From Thalassotalea sediminis (GTDB lineage Bacteria > Pseudomonadota > Gammaproteobacteria > Enterobacterales > Alteromonadaceae): DNA of 64,000 bases. The notes beneath the pieces were generated by a model that saw only the letters and a program-made list of their open reading frames with translations, did no database searches and was not told the origin of the DNA. Location: positions 1,240,001-1,304,000 of the forward strand of contig NZ_AP027361.1 in NCBI RefSeq assembly GCF_030295915.1, read 5' to 3'. This document shows, piece after piece, positions 49,410 to 62,817 of this stretch; the first letter of the stretch is position 1; each line of letters starts with the position of its first letter. The position numbers and the translations under genes are program-made.

Positions 49410-50384
49410 ATGGCAGAGAAAATTCAACATCAAGAAACCGTACCAGACACTTTGTTAGGCAAGCGATTTGACCAAGCTTTAGCTGAAATGTTCCCCGAAT
49501 ATTCAAGATCTCGATTAAAAGAATGGATCTTAGCTGGACAGGTTACCGTAAATGGTGATGTGTTAACAAAGGCGAGAGAAAAAATGTACGGTGGTGAGGC
49601 CGTTGTAATCAATGCAGAGATTGAAGCCGAAGTGCGTTTTGAGCCACAAAATATTCCACTTAATATCGTTTATGAAGATGAAGATATACTTGTAATCAAC
49701 AAACCAGCAGGGTTAGTTGTTCATCCCGGCGCAGGAAATCCCGATGGCACGGTATTGAATGCATTGCTGCATCATTGTCCTGAAGTCGATATTGTGCCAC
49801 GAGCTGGTATTGTGCATCGTTTAGATAAAGATACCACTGGCTTGATGGTAGTGGCTAAAACGATTGAAGCTCAAACGCACCTTGTAGACTCACTACAAAG
49901 GCGAGAAATTACACGTGAATATGAAGCGATTGCTAATGGCGTGATGACTGCGGGAGGAGTTGTTGACGAACCCATTGGCAGACACCCAACTAAAAGAACG
50001 CATATGGCAGTTACAATGTCAGGCAGACCTTCCGTTACACATTATAGAGTGATGGAAAAATTTAGAGAACATACTCGGTTAAGATTGCGCTTAGAAACAG
50101 GGCGAACACATCAGATTCGTGTACATATGGCACATATTACTCATCCATTAGTTGGCGACCCTGTGTATGGCGGGAGACCGCGCCCACCGAAAAATGCAAC
50201 TGATGAGTTACGAGCGGTATTGAGAAGTTTTAAAAGACAAGCATTACATGCCGCTATGTTATCTTTGTATCATCCTGTAACAGGCGAACAAATGACGTGG
50301 ACTGCAGATATTCCTGAAGATATGGCGTCTTTAACTAATATCTTAAGAGAAGATTCGACACTTAATGCACAAGATGAGTACTAA
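49410..50384 (+). CDS. rluD: 23S rRNA pseudouridine synthase RluD
   Basis: Makes pseudouridines in helix 69 of 23S rRNA (1911, 1915, 1917). It has an N-terminal S4 domain (LGKRFDQALAEMFPEYSRSRLKEWI, read in part) and the catalytic HRLDKDTTGL with Asp139, the same number as in E. coli. 324 residues. pgeF starts 20 bases before its stop. Confidence 0.96.
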   Translation: MAEKIQHQETVPDTLLGKRFDQALAEMFPEYSRSRLKEWILAGQVTVNGDVLTKAREKMYGGEAVVINAEIEAEVRFEPQNIPLNIVYEDEDILVINKPAGLVVHPGAGNPDGTVLNALLHHCPEVDIVPRAGIVHRLDKDTTGLMVVAKTIEAQTHLVDSLQRREITREYEAIANGVMTAGGVVDEPIGRHPTKRTHMAVTMSGRPSVTHYRVMEKFREHTRLRLRLETGRTHQIRVHMAHITHPLVGDPVYGGRPRPPKNATDELRAVLRSFKRQALHAAMLSLYHPVTGEQMTWTADIPEDMASLTNILREDSTLNAQDEY

Positions 50385-51135
50385 CGGCGCAATTAAAAAC
50401 ATAAGGTTTTCTGCTAACAATGTAGTCGCGATGCAAACGTCGCGATTATCACCTGTTCAACATATACAAAGCTGTAGTCCATATCAGAGTTTCAATCTTG
50501 GTTTGCATGTTGGTGACGATGAAAACCATGTCTTAGCTAATCGTACGTGTTTGAAAAAGTATTTTAATGACAATACCCAGATTCAGTGGCTAGAACAAGT
50601 TCATGGGGGACATGTTATTGAGTTAGTAAATTATAGTGAACAACCTATTGTTGGCGATGCTATTGTTACTAAACAGCCTGATATTGCTTTAGCAATTATG
50701 ACGGCTGATTGTTTACCAATATTCCTTGTGGATAAATATGGACAAGAAATAGCGGCTATTCATGGCGGTTGGCGTCCTTTAGCGGCTAATATCATTGATG
50801 AAACACTTAAAAAAATGGAAACATCAGTTAACCAAGTTGAAGCGTGGTTAGGGCCTTGTATTGGAGAAAATGCATTTGTTGTTGGCAATGAGGTTAAGGA
50901 TACATTTTCTAGCCTTGATGAAACATTAGCGGTTTGCTTTAAGCGAGAATTGAATAATAAATGGCTGGCTAATTTACCATTAATTGCTACATTATTACTC
51001 AATAAAAATGGCGTTAAAAACATTAGGGTTCTTGATGAATGTACTTATCAAAATGAAGATAAATATTATTCATATCGTCGCTGTAACCAAACAGGTAGGA
51101 TGGCATCTTTAATTGCTATACAAAACAGTGTTTAG
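50365..51135 (+). CDS. pgeF: peptidoglycan editing factor PgeF (YfiH family)
   Basis: A 256-residue member of the YfiH/PgeF family (laccase-domain fold) that removes wrongly inserted residues such as L-Ser from peptidoglycan precursors. It carries MTADCLPIF, AAIHGGWRPLAANII and WLGPCIGENAFVVG, which hold the metal-binding Cys and His residues. The start may be ATG 50365 or 50374; both overlap rluD and neither has a strong ribosome site, so coupling to rluD is likely. Confidence 0.92.
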   Translation: MHKMSTNGAIKNIRFSANNVVAMQTSRLSPVQHIQSCSPYQSFNLGLHVGDDENHVLANRTCLKKYFNDNTQIQWLEQVHGGHVIELVNYSEQPIVGDAIVTKQPDIALAIMTADCLPIFLVDKYGQEIAAIHGGWRPLAANIIDETLKKMETSVNQVEAWLGPCIGENAFVVGNEVKDTFSSLDETLAVCFKRELNNKWLANLPLIATLLLNKNGVKNIRVLDECTYQNEDKYYSYRRCNQTGRMASLIAIQNSV

Positions 51136-51168
51136 GTTGATCTACGTCAAGTAAACAATTTTTAATTG

Positions 51169-51194
51169 CTTGAAAATAGGTAAAAAGCCCATAA
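51169..51194 (+). promoter_or_regulatory. candidate sigma-32 heat-shock promoter of clpB
   Basis: CTTGAAA (51169-51175) and GCCCATAA (51187-51194) resemble the sigma-32 -35 (CTTGAAA) and -10 (CCCCATNT) elements. The -35 is perfect; the -10 has mismatches and the spacing (11 bases between them) is about two shorter than typical. It lies about 50 bases upstream of clpB. Confidence 0.5.
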
Positions 51195-51247
51195 CTTTAT
51201 ATCAACAGCAAATGTAAGACCAGTAACATGGCAGTAGGAGTTTTGAT

Positions 51248-53821
51248 ATGCGATTAGACCGATTCACGCAAACCTTTCAGATAGCGATATCTGATGCCCA
51301 ATCAATTGCATTGGGTAAAGATCATCAATTTATTGAACCATCACATTTAATGCTTGCATTATTAAATCAGAATAATGGAAGCACAATTCCATTACTGAAA
51401 AGTGCAGGCGTAGATATTTATTCATTACGTAGTCAAGTTGAAGACGTATTGAACACCTTGCCTCAAGTGTCAGGTACTGGGGGAGATGTACAGCTATCCT
51501 CAGCATTGGCAAGTATTCTTAATCTTTGTGACAAATATGCACAAAAGCTAGGTGATCAGTATATTTCTTCAGAAATATTTTTATTATCAGCGTTAGAAGA
51601 TAAGGGAAAATTAGGACAGATACTTAAATCCTTAGGTGCTAGTGAACAAAGGGTTAAAGATGCGATCACCCACATTAGAGGTGGAGAAAATGTTAATGAT
51701 CAAAACGCGGAAGGGGTCAGACAAGCATTAGAAAAATATACTGTTGATGTTACAGAGCGTGCAAAAGAAGGAAAGCTTGACCCTGTTATTGGTCGTGATG
51801 ATGAAATTCGTCGTACGATACAAGTGCTACAGCGTCGCACTAAAAATAACCCTGTCCTTATTGGGCAGCCTGGTGTGGGTAAAACAGCAATTGTTGAAGG
51901 CTTAGCACAACGTATTGTTGATCATGAGGTACCAGAAGGCCTTAAAAATAAGAAGGTACTTTCACTCGATATGGGCGCACTTGTTGCAGGTGCTAAGTAC
52001 CGTGGTGAATTCGAAGAACGTTTAAAGGCTGTACTCAATGAGCTTGCTAAAGAAGAAGGTCAGGTAATTTTATTTATTGATGAGCTTCATACCATGGTTG
52101 GTGCCGGTAAAACTGATGGTGCAATGGATGCTGGCAATATGCTAAAACCGGCGTTAGCACGAGGTGAACTGCACTGTGTGGGAGCAACTACGCTAGATGA
52201 ATATCGACAATATATCGAAAAAGATGCTGCTCTTGAAAGACGATTCCAAAAAGTGTTGGTTGAAGAGCCATCCGTTGAAGATACTATTGCAATATTACGT
52301 GGTTTAAAAGAACGTTATGAGCTTCATCATAATGTTGAAATCACAGATCCTGCGATCGTCGCAGCGGCAAGTTTATCTCATCGATATATCAGTGATAGAC
52401 AATTACCTGATAAAGCTATTGATTTGATCGATGAATCAGCCTCAAGTATCAGATTGCAGATGGACTCCAAGCCTGAAGAGCTAGATAAGTTAGAGCGGAA
52501 GATTATTCAATTGAAGCTAGAAGAGAAATCACTCGAAGATGAAAGTGATGATGCTACGATTAAACGTTTAGCGTTGATTCGCGAGCAATTAGCTGATTTT
52601 GAGCGTAATTATGAAGACTTAGATGAAGTCTGGACATCTGAAAAAGCGGCAATTCATGGCACACAAACAATAAAGGCTGAGCTGGAGCAAGCAAGAATTG
52701 ACTTAGATGGCGCGAGGCGTAATGGCGATCTAAATAAAATGGCGGAGTTACAATATAGCCGAATTCCTGAGCTCGAAAAACAACTTGATTTAGCGTCTCA
52801 AGCTGAAATGCAAGACATGAGTTTATTGCGAAATCGTGTAACTGATGTTGAAATTGCCGATGTACTTAGTCGTTCAACCGGTATTCCTGTGTCAAAGATG
52901 CTAGAAGAAGAACGTGACAAGTTACTGCGCATGGAGGAGGAGTTACATAAGCGTGTTGTCGGCCAATCTGAAGCTGTAGTTTCTGTTTCTAATGCAATAC
53001 GTCGTTCGAGAGCAGGGCTTGCTGATCCAAATCAACCAATAGGCTCTTTCCTGTTTCTTGGTCCAACAGGTGTAGGGAAAACGGAATTAACGAAAGCCGT
53101 TGCTCACTTCCTATTTGACAGTGAAGACGCGCTAATACGCGTTGATATGTCTGAGTTTATGGAAAAACATTCGGTTGCTCGGTTGGTTGGTGCGCCTCCT
53201 GGTTATGTTGGTTATGAAGAAGGAGGCTATTTAACTGAAGCGGTTAGGAGAAAGCCATACTCTGTTATTCTTCTTGATGAGATTGAAAAAGCTCACCCTG
53301 ATGTATTTAACATTTTATTGCAGGTGTTAGACGACGGGCGATTAACCGACGGCCAAGGAAGAACTGTTGATTTTCGTAATACAGTCGTGATCATGACTTC
53401 TAATATTGGTTCAGATATCATCCAAAGCTTACATAATGAAAGCCAGTATCAAGAAATGAAAACTTTAGTGATGAATGAAGTAGGGCAACACTTTAAACCA
53501 GAGTTTATTAATCGTATTGATGAATCGGTAGTATTTCATCCACTTCAGTCAGAACAAATTAAGAAGATTGCGAGTATCCAGTTAGATGCGCTTGCTGAAC
53601 GTCTTGCGCAAAGAGACATTATACTTGACGTTTCAGACGAGGCTTTATCGTTAATTTCAGCGGCTGGGTTTGATCCATTATTTGGTGCAAGGCCTCTAAA
53701 AAGAGCAATCCAACATTCTATTGAGAATCCGCTTGCTCAAAAGATACTTGCAAGCGAACTTGATGGCGTTGAGAAAGTTACAATAAGCGTAGACAATCAG
53801 GAGTTGGTATTTAGTTGCTAA
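51248..53821 (+). CDS. clpB: ATP-dependent disaggregase ClpB
   Basis: Hsp100 chaperone that frees aggregated proteins with DnaK. The 857-residue length equals E. coli. It has an N domain, NBD1 Walker A GQPGVGKT (206-213), the coiled-coil middle domain (about 410-520) and NBD2 Walker A GPTGVGKT (605-612). It lacks the IGF loop for ClpP, as expected for ClpB. TAGGAG lies before the ATG, and a candidate sigma-32 promoter lies upstream. Confidence 0.97.
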   Translation: MRLDRFTQTFQIAISDAQSIALGKDHQFIEPSHLMLALLNQNNGSTIPLLKSAGVDIYSLRSQVEDVLNTLPQVSGTGGDVQLSSALASILNLCDKYAQKLGDQYISSEIFLLSALEDKGKLGQILKSLGASEQRVKDAITHIRGGENVNDQNAEGVRQALEKYTVDVTERAKEGKLDPVIGRDDEIRRTIQVLQRRTKNNPVLIGQPGVGKTAIVEGLAQRIVDHEVPEGLKNKKVLSLDMGALVAGAKYRGEFEERLKAVLNELAKEEGQVILFIDELHTMVGAGKTDGAMDAGNMLKPALARGELHCVGATTLDEYRQYIEKDAALERRFQKVLVEEPSVEDTIAILRGLKERYELHHNVEITDPAIVAAASLSHRYISDRQLPDKAIDLIDESASSIRLQMDSKPEELDKLERKIIQLKLEEKSLEDESDDATIKRLALIREQLADFERNYEDLDEVWTSEKAAIHGTQTIKAELEQARIDLDGARRNGDLNKMAELQYSRIPELEKQLDLASQAEMQDMSLLRNRVTDVEIADVLSRSTGIPVSKMLEEERDKLLRMEEELHKRVVGQSEAVVSVSNAIRRSRAGLADPNQPIGSFLFLGPTGVGKTELTKAVAHFLFDSEDALIRVDMSEFMEKHSVARLVGAPPGYVGYEEGGYLTEAVRRKPYSVILLDEIEKAHPDVFNILLQVLDDGRLTDGQGRTVDFRNTVVIMTSNIGSDIIQSLHNESQYQEMKTLVMNEVGQHFKPEFINRIDESVVFHPLQSEQIKKIASIQLDALAERLAQRDIILDVSDEALSLISAAGFDPLFGARPLKRAIQHSIENPLAQKILASELDGVEKVTISVDNQELVFSC

Positions 53822-53830
53822 TAGTTAGTA

Positions 53831-53863
53831 TAGAGGTTTACTGTATATTACAGTAAACCTCTA
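53831..53863. terminator. 15-bp perfect hairpin between clpB and the DUF4124 gene
   Basis: TAGAGGTTTACTGTA (53831-53845) pairs perfectly with TACAGTAAACCTCTA (53849-53863), loop TAT, followed on the plus strand by CTTGTTTC. Most of it lies inside the 3' coding end of the convergent DUF4124 gene (last codons and stop), so coding sequence and clpB transcript-end structure overlap. Confidence 0.75.
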
Positions 53864-54251
53864 CTTGTTTCTTATTAATCTCAAGTTGCTGAGACTTTTC
53901 TACATCGGTCAATACTTTTAGGTTACCACTTTCATCGGTATATTGAATATTGTCATACTGCTCTAATGTACGTACATTTTCTTTAGCTGCTTCACATTTA
54001 TCAAGTGATTCTGTAACAACCTGTTCATCACTTTTGGTATTTTCTTGTTCTTCTTTTTGTGGTACGGCTATTGGCTCTGGTGTTTTGGGTATAGCAGACA
54101 GTGAAAGTTCGGTGTAATTATTATGTTCAGGTTGATGTTGACTAAAGTGAACAACGTTATTTTTATCTACCCAACGATAAACCGTGATGTTATCCGCGAA
54201 AACCGTGGAGTTCAGTAATAATGCTGTTAATATGAGAGTTATAAATTTCAT
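53838..54251 (-). CDS. DUF4124-domain exported protein
   Basis: A 137-residue protein: a signal peptide (MKFITLILTALLLNSTVFA) followed by the DUF4124 segment ITVYRWVDKNNVVHFSQHQP, then a Pro/Glu-rich linker and a helical C-terminus with two cysteines (LDKCEAAKEN, VYCNIQ). Function is unknown. ATG 54251 is preferred over the TTG four codons earlier. Its 3' end forms half of the hairpin with the clpB terminator. Confidence 0.82.
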   Translation of the reverse strand: MKFITLILTALLLNSTVFADNITVYRWVDKNNVVHFSQHQPEHNNYTELSLSAIPKTPEPIAVPQKEEQENTKSDEQVVTESLDKCEAAKENVRTLEQYDNIQYTDESGNLKVLTDVEKSQQLEINKKQVEVYCNIQ

Positions 54252-54425
54252 CTTACTTTTCAATACTCCATTGATTTGGCGTTTGCCACCATAAAGTTTA
54301 TACCAATTAATGCTAAGGTTGACAATAATTGCTTACAAATCATACATTGTGCTAATTAATTATAGGTCTATATATCGAGTTATGTTAAATTACCGCGAAT
54401 TTTAATAAAGAGACATTTGAATAAC

Positions 54426-55265
54426 ATGGCAGAAAGTAAAAAGGTACCGAACAGTCCAAACCGTGGGATCTATTTATTACCTAACTTATTAACTACAGCA
54501 GGACTATTTTCAGGTTTTTTTGCTGTAGTATCATCGATGAATGGGCATTTTGAAAGTGCTGCTATCGCAATATTTATCGCGATGATCTTTGATGGTTTAG
54601 ATGGCCGTGTTGCAAGAATGACCAATACTCAAAGCGAGTTTGGCGCGGAATACGATAGTATGGCTGACATGGTCTCGTTCGGAATAGCCCCAGGGTTAGT
54701 TGCGTATAATTGGGCGTTGTCAGACATGGGTAAATTCGGTTGGTTAGCTGCATTTGTTTTTGTTGCTGCTGCGGCGTTAAGACTTGCACGATTTAATACG
54801 CAAGTTGGTGTTGCCGACAAACGATACTTTCAGGGGTTAGCAAGTCCAGCAGCAGCAGGTGTTGTTGCAAGTATTGTATGGTTAGGTACTGAGTATCAAA
54901 TAAACGGTCATGATTATGGATTTATTATTGGACTGATCACCATTACTTCAGGTTTATTAATGGTTAGTAACTTTCGCTACAACAGCTTTAAAGAAGTTGA
55001 CTGGAAAGGTAAAGTTAACTTTATCGTTGTACTACTTATTGTACTTGTGTTTGTTATTGTTGCTGCGAGCCCAGCTGAATTGTTAAGTGCTATATTTGTT
55101 CTTTATGCAGCATCAGGGCCTATTACCACTATTCGTAGTGTTAAAAAATTAAAATTAGAACATGTTGTCGGTGACGATGAAGATGCCGAGTTTACGGCTG
55201 AAACAACAGATAATACGCAGAAAAAGCAAGAAGTAGATAAAAAAGTGAAACAATCAGAAGAATAG
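54426..55265 (+). CDS. pssA: CDP-diacylglycerol--serine O-phosphatidyltransferase
   Basis: Membrane enzyme making phosphatidylserine, precursor of phosphatidylethanolamine. It is the CDP-alcohol phosphotransferase (type II, Bacillus-like) form, not the phospholipase-D-like enzyme of E. coli. The motif DGxxARx8Gx3Dx3D is complete (Asp59, Gly60, Ala63, Arg64, Gly73, Asp77, Asp81). 279 residues with several membrane segments and an acidic/Lys-rich tail. ATG 54426 has AAAGAGA upstream and is preferred over TTG 54417. Confidence 0.93.
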   Translation: MAESKKVPNSPNRGIYLLPNLLTTAGLFSGFFAVVSSMNGHFESAAIAIFIAMIFDGLDGRVARMTNTQSEFGAEYDSMADMVSFGIAPGLVAYNWALSDMGKFGWLAAFVFVAAAALRLARFNTQVGVADKRYFQGLASPAAAGVVASIVWLGTEYQINGHDYGFIIGLITITSGLLMVSNFRYNSFKEVDWKGKVNFIVVLLIVLVFVIVAASPAELLSAIFVLYAASGPITTIRSVKKLKLEHVVGDDEDAEFTAETTDNTQKKQEVDKKVKQSEE

Positions 55266-55290
55266 TAAATCAATAACCTACACAATTTAA

Positions 55291-55323
55291 AAAAACGGTA
55301 AATGAAAATTTACCGTTTTTTTT
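55291..55323 (+). terminator. terminator after pssA
   Basis: ACGGTAAAT (55295-55303) pairs with ATTTACCGT (55308-55316), loop GAAA, extended by flanking A/T runs and ending in a T-run. It separates pssA from the rRNA promoters. Confidence 0.9.
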
Positions 55324-55405
55324 GTCTCTGAACTTTGATTAAAACTCAAATCTGTACTATTTTTGAACATCTAATGGTTTTTTTTAAATTATTTGAAAAT
55401 AGTTG

Positions 55406-55433
55406 TTGACGTAGGTGCAAAAATCCCTAAAAT
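55406..55433 (+). promoter_or_regulatory. rRNA operon promoter P1
   Basis: TTGACG (55406-55411), a 16-base spacer and TAAAAT (55428-55433), followed by GCGCATCC. AT-rich sequence upstream could be an UP element. The GC-rich start region is typical for ppGpp-controlled rRNA promoters. Confidence 0.8.
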
Positions 55434-55552
55434 GCGCATCCACTTCTCGGGGACAAGCCAAGAAGCTGTTTTGATAAGTTTAGTGAAGCGAAAGCGACAT
55501 AAAACACATCACCAAACATTAAAAAATAAATTAAAATTTTTTAATAAAAAGG

Positions 55553-55580
55553 TTGACATCAAAACTGGGTTGCGTAGAAT
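55553..55580 (+). promoter_or_regulatory. rRNA operon promoter P2
   Basis: TTGACA (55553-55558), a 16-base spacer and TAGAAT (55575-55580), followed by the same GCGCATCC as P1. A 40-base A/T tract before it fits an UP element. The shared downstream octamer suggests P1 and P2 arose by duplication. Confidence 0.85.
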
Positions 55581-55657
55581 GCGCATCCTCGCTTGAGGCA
55601 ACGGCCACAAGCAAGATTGACAAGCGAATGTGACTTATCAATTTATTCGAAAGAATA

Positions 55658-55670
55658 GTTCTTTAACAAT
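55658..55670 (+). promoter_or_regulatory. boxA antitermination signal in the rrn leader
   Basis: GTTCTTTAACAAT resembles the E. coli rrn boxA TGCTCTTTAACA. It lies between P2 and the 16S gene; NusB/S10 loading is expected there. A second boxA lies before 23S (57675-57688). Confidence 0.75.
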
Positions 55671-55678
55671 TAGTTATC

Positions 55679-55700
55679 ATGCAATTTGTGTGGGCACTCA
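55679..55700 (+). other. left arm of the pre-16S processing stem
   Basis: These 22 bases (starting ATGCAATTTGTG) are complementary to 57430-57451 downstream of 16S, with only two mismatches or wobbles, and six further bases outside pair as well (GTTATC/GATAAC). This is the RNase III stem that releases pre-16S rRNA. Confidence 0.8.
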
Positions 55701-55862
55701 CAGTGATGATGTTTTACCAGTAACTTAGGTTACAAAAATGTCTTAGTGAATGTTCATACAAAAACTTATTTAAGTTTTTACTTTTTGTCTAACTTTTTAA
55801 AGTAAGTCAAAAAGATGTACAGAATTCATTGAGCAGCATCTTCGGATGCACAAACGATTTTT

Positions 55863-57405
<1,543 letters not shown>

Positions 57406-57429
57406 TCTTGAAGTAAGACAGATTATTGT

Positions 57430-57451
57430 TGAGTGTTCACACAAATTGCAT
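57430..57451 (+). other. right arm of the pre-16S processing stem
   Basis: Complementary to 55679-55700; see the left arm. It lies between the 16S 3' end and tRNA-Ala. Confidence 0.8.
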
Positions 57452-57494
57452 AGATAACGAATATAGAAGAAGTCACCCTGACTAAGTCTAAAAA

Positions 57495-57570
57495 GGGGCT
57501 ATAGCTCAGCTGGGAGAGCGCCTGCCTTGCACGCAGGAGGTCAGCAGTTCGATCCTGCTTAGCTCCACCA
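57495..57570 (+). tRNA. alaT: tRNA-Ala (anticodon TGC)
   Basis: A 76-base tRNA with encoded CCA. The acceptor GGGGCTA pairs with TAGCTCC (one G-T); the anticodon stem is CCTGC/GCAGG with loop CTTGCAC, anticodon TGC; the T-arm has GTTCGATCC. It is nearly identical to E. coli tRNA-Ala(TGC). It is the only tRNA in the 16S-23S spacer: no tRNA-Ile follows. Confidence 0.97.
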
Positions 57571-57868
57571 ATACTTCTTCATAAAGAACGAAAGACCAAA
57601 TTAAAGGTTACTTTTTAGTGATTTTCAATTTGGTTTTTTTAACCAAGTTTTTAACCGAATGCGTGTTGATTACTACTTCTTTAACAATCTGGAAAGCTGA
57701 TATTTATATCCCTTAAACATAAAGTTTTATGTTTAAAACCCTTAATAACGTGTCGCGCGTTGTTAAGTGAATTCTAATTCAAGTGCTATTTATAGTACGT
57801 GAAAATGTCAGACATACATTTAGTTTGGGTTTTGTCACTCAAACACTTAAGACTACTTAGGGTTGTAT
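57571..57868 (+). promoter_or_regulatory. 16S-23S spacer, distal part, with boxA and pre-23S stem
   Basis: No further tRNA. CTTCTTTAACAATC (57675-57688) is a second boxA. The last bases (TTGTATGGTTAAG across the 23S start) pair with CTTAACCATACAA after 23S, forming the pre-23S processing stem. Confidence 0.7.
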
Positions 57869-60749
<2,881 letters not shown>

Positions 60750-60874
60750 ACAACACCCAAGTGGTTTTGTTGTATGATGTTTGACAAGTATATTCACGTA
60801 CTGTGCATTGAATTAGAAAATATAAATATTAGATTTCCGAGATTGTGTTTACGAAAGTAGACAATAAAAGTTTA

Positions 60875-60992
60875 TGCTTGATGACAATAGCATTGTAGAA
60901 CCACCTGATCCCATGCCGAACTCAGTAGTGAAATGCAATAGCGCCGATGGTAGTGTGGGAGTTCCCATGTGAGAGTAGGACATCATCAAGCT
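60875..60992 (+). rRNA. rrf: 5S ribosomal RNA
   Basis: About 118 bases. The ends TGCTTGATGA / TCATCAAGC(T) pair as helix I. The core CCCATGCCGAACTCAG and GCGCCGATGGTAGTGTGG match 5S. It lies 125 bases after 23S. Confidence 0.95.
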
Positions 60993-61004
60993 TCTATTCC
61001 AAAG

Positions 61005-61033
61005 AAAAGCCGCCTATTTAGGCGGCTTTTTTT
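61005..61033 (+). terminator. rrn terminator T1
   Basis: AAAAGCCGCCT (61005-61015) pairs with AGGCGGCTTTT (61020-61030), loop ATTT, then a T-run. Confidence 0.92.
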
Positions 61034-61170
61034 ATGTCAAAAATTCAGGAGTACTCTCACAGAAGTAGGGTAAAAAGGGTTGACTGACAACATGAACAGC
61101 TTCATGTTGGCCGCTTTTTACCGAATGAGCTCTGCGAGTTCGCGGGCCTGAATCAAGCTTCTAATAAAAG
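61034..61170 (+). other. structured segment between the two rrn terminators
   Basis: A two-tier fold is visible: outer stem GGTAAAAAG/CTTTTTACC (61069-61077/61114-61122) and an inner 9-bp hairpin CAACATGAA/TTCATGTTG (61088-61096/61101-61109) with loop CAGC. Further on, ATCAAGCTTCTA (61152-61163) repeats the 3' end of the 5S gene and its flank, followed by terminator T2. It looks like a remnant of a second 5S/trailer unit or a structured trailer RNA. Confidence 0.5.
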
Positions 61171-61199
61171 AAACCCGTAGCGAAAGTTGCGGGTTTTTT
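61171..61199 (+). terminator. rrn terminator T2
   Basis: AAACCCGTAGC (61171-61181) pairs with GTTGCGGGTTT (61186-61196) through two wobbles, with a GAAA tetraloop, then a T-run. Confidence 0.88.
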
Positions 61200-61405
61200 G
61201 CGTTCTAGGTGTTAAAAACTTTAAACTCAGAGTAACGTTAGCGCATTGTGATTCCATGCAAAATATCTGTCATTGAGGCTTAGTAGCTAAAACTACAACT
61301 CAACTAGAGATAGTATTATGTAGTTCATACATATAAGTTTGAGATTCTTTAAGATTTTTCATTGCCGCAATGGTAACATTCATTTATTTGTAAAGTAGTA
61401 ATATT

Positions 61406-62341
61406 ATGGCGATTAATTGGTATCCGGGTCATATGCATAAGGCCCAAAAAGAAATTAAAGAAATCTTACCGCAAATAGATGTAGTCATTGAAGTGTGTGA
61501 TGCTAGGTTACCATTTAGTAGTGAAAACCCAATGATCACAGAGATTAGAGGAGATAAACCGTTAATCAAAATTCTTAATAAGAGTGATCTTGCTGATGAC
61601 GAGATCACGTCATTATGGTTAGAACATTTAGATACTCAACATAATGTTAAAGCAATAGCCCTTACTACTGATAATCCTAGTGTTGCTAAAACCATTCCCA
61701 ATTTAATTCGCAGTTTAGTACCAAATAAAGATCAAACGGGTAAACAAATAAATGCGGTAATAATGGGGATCCCTAATGTTGGTAAATCTACGTTACTTAA
61801 TACTCTAGTGGGAAAAGCGAAAGCTAAAGTAGGTAATGAGCCTGCTGTAACTAAAGGTCAACAACGTATTCGATTAGAAGATGGTCTTTATTTATATGAT
61901 ACTCCAGGTATGTTGTGGCCTAAAATAGTAAATGAAAATAGTGGTTATCGTTTAGCGATTACAAGTGCCGTAAAAGATACAGCTTATGATCATGACGATA
62001 TTGCCTGTTTTGCAGCTGATTATCTGTTACAGGCTTACCCAGAAGCTCTGATAGAACGTTATAAGCTTGATGTTGTACCGCAACGTGAAGTTGAATTAAT
62101 TGAAGCTATTGGTAAAGTTAGAGGATGTGTTAAAAGTGGTGGCCTTGTCGATTTTACCAAAGCCTCTACAATTTTAATTAATGAGATTAGAGATAAAACA
62201 CTTGGTGCTATATCTTTTGAAACGCCTGAAATGATAGAACAAGAAACGCTATACTTTGAAGAGCTTGATAAACAAAGAAAAGAAGAGCGGGAAGCCCGTA
62301 AGTTAGCCAGAGGTCGTGGCAGAAAAAATAAACGTAAGTAG
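61406..62341 (+). CDS. ylqF: ribosome biogenesis GTPase YlqF/RbgA
   Basis: A circularly permuted GTPase for late 50S assembly, 311 residues. Motif order is permuted: the NKSD G4 motif (58-61) comes before the Walker A GIPNVGKST (121-129) and DTPG. The N-terminus INWYPGHMHKAQKEI is diagnostic. The C-terminus is Lys/Arg-rich. The ribosome site is weak. It directly follows the rRNA operon but has 200 bases of its own upstream region. Confidence 0.95.
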   Translation: MAINWYPGHMHKAQKEIKEILPQIDVVIEVCDARLPFSSENPMITEIRGDKPLIKILNKSDLADDEITSLWLEHLDTQHNVKAIALTTDNPSVAKTIPNLIRSLVPNKDQTGKQINAVIMGIPNVGKSTLLNTLVGKAKAKVGNEPAVTKGQQRIRLEDGLYLYDTPGMLWPKIVNENSGYRLAITSAVKDTAYDHDDIACFAADYLLQAYPEALIERYKLDVVPQREVELIEAIGKVRGCVKSGGLVDFTKASTILINEIRDKTLGAISFETPEMIEQETLYFEELDKQRKEEREARKLARGRGRKNKRK

Positions 62342-62350
62342 GGAATAACA

Positions 62351-62776
62351 ATGGAAACATTTGTACTCAATGAAGCTTTAAAAAACGACACGATAGAATT
62401 ATTAGATTTTCCATTATGTAAATTGCTGTTAATGAATGATAAACAGTATCCATGGTTTGTGCTGGTACCAAAAGTTGTAGGAATACAGGATATATATCAA
62501 TTGGATTGGCAACAGCAACAGCAGTTTTTAAATGAATCAAGTATGTTAAGTGAAGTGCTTATGCAAGTATTTCAAGGTAAAAAAATGAATGTTGCTGCGC
62601 TAGGCAATATTTGTCCACAATTGCACATACATCATATAGTTCGTTATGAGTCAGATCCTGCATGGCCAAAACCGATATGGGGAGTATTGCCCATGGTTCC
62701 ATATGTTGAAGAAGAAATTAACACGTTAAAAGAACGATTAATTCCTGCACTCGCGCATATTATTGAAGCTAATTAA
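62351..62776 (+). CDS. HIT-domain protein
   Basis: A 141-residue histidine-triad protein: QLHIHHIVRYESDPAWPKPIWG, with the HxHxH-like triad and the DPAWP-x-P-x-WG tail of the bacterial HIT-like hydrolase branch, and DFPLCKLLLMNDKQYPWFVLVP at the start (read in part). HIT proteins cleave nucleotide phosphoramidates or dinucleoside polyphosphates; this one's substrate is not known. It begins 10 bases after ylqF, so the two probably form an operon. Confidence 0.88.
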   Translation: METFVLNEALKNDTIELLDFPLCKLLLMNDKQYPWFVLVPKVVGIQDIYQLDWQQQQQFLNESSMLSEVLMQVFQGKKMNVAALGNICPQLHIHHIVRYESDPAWPKPIWGVLPMVPYVEEEINTLKERLIPALAHIIEAN

Positions 62777-62817
62777 GAAATATATTGCGTAAGTAAGGAG
62801 TTGTAATACTCCTTACT

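Noticed and set aside
55393..55596. 67-codon reading frame over the rrn promoters
   Set aside because: It spans P1, P2 and A/T tracts, lacks a ribosome site and resembles no protein.
57495..57570. tRNA-Ala as a mobile-element attachment site
   Set aside because: The tRNA lies within an intact rRNA operon; no integrase or repeated 3' end is present.
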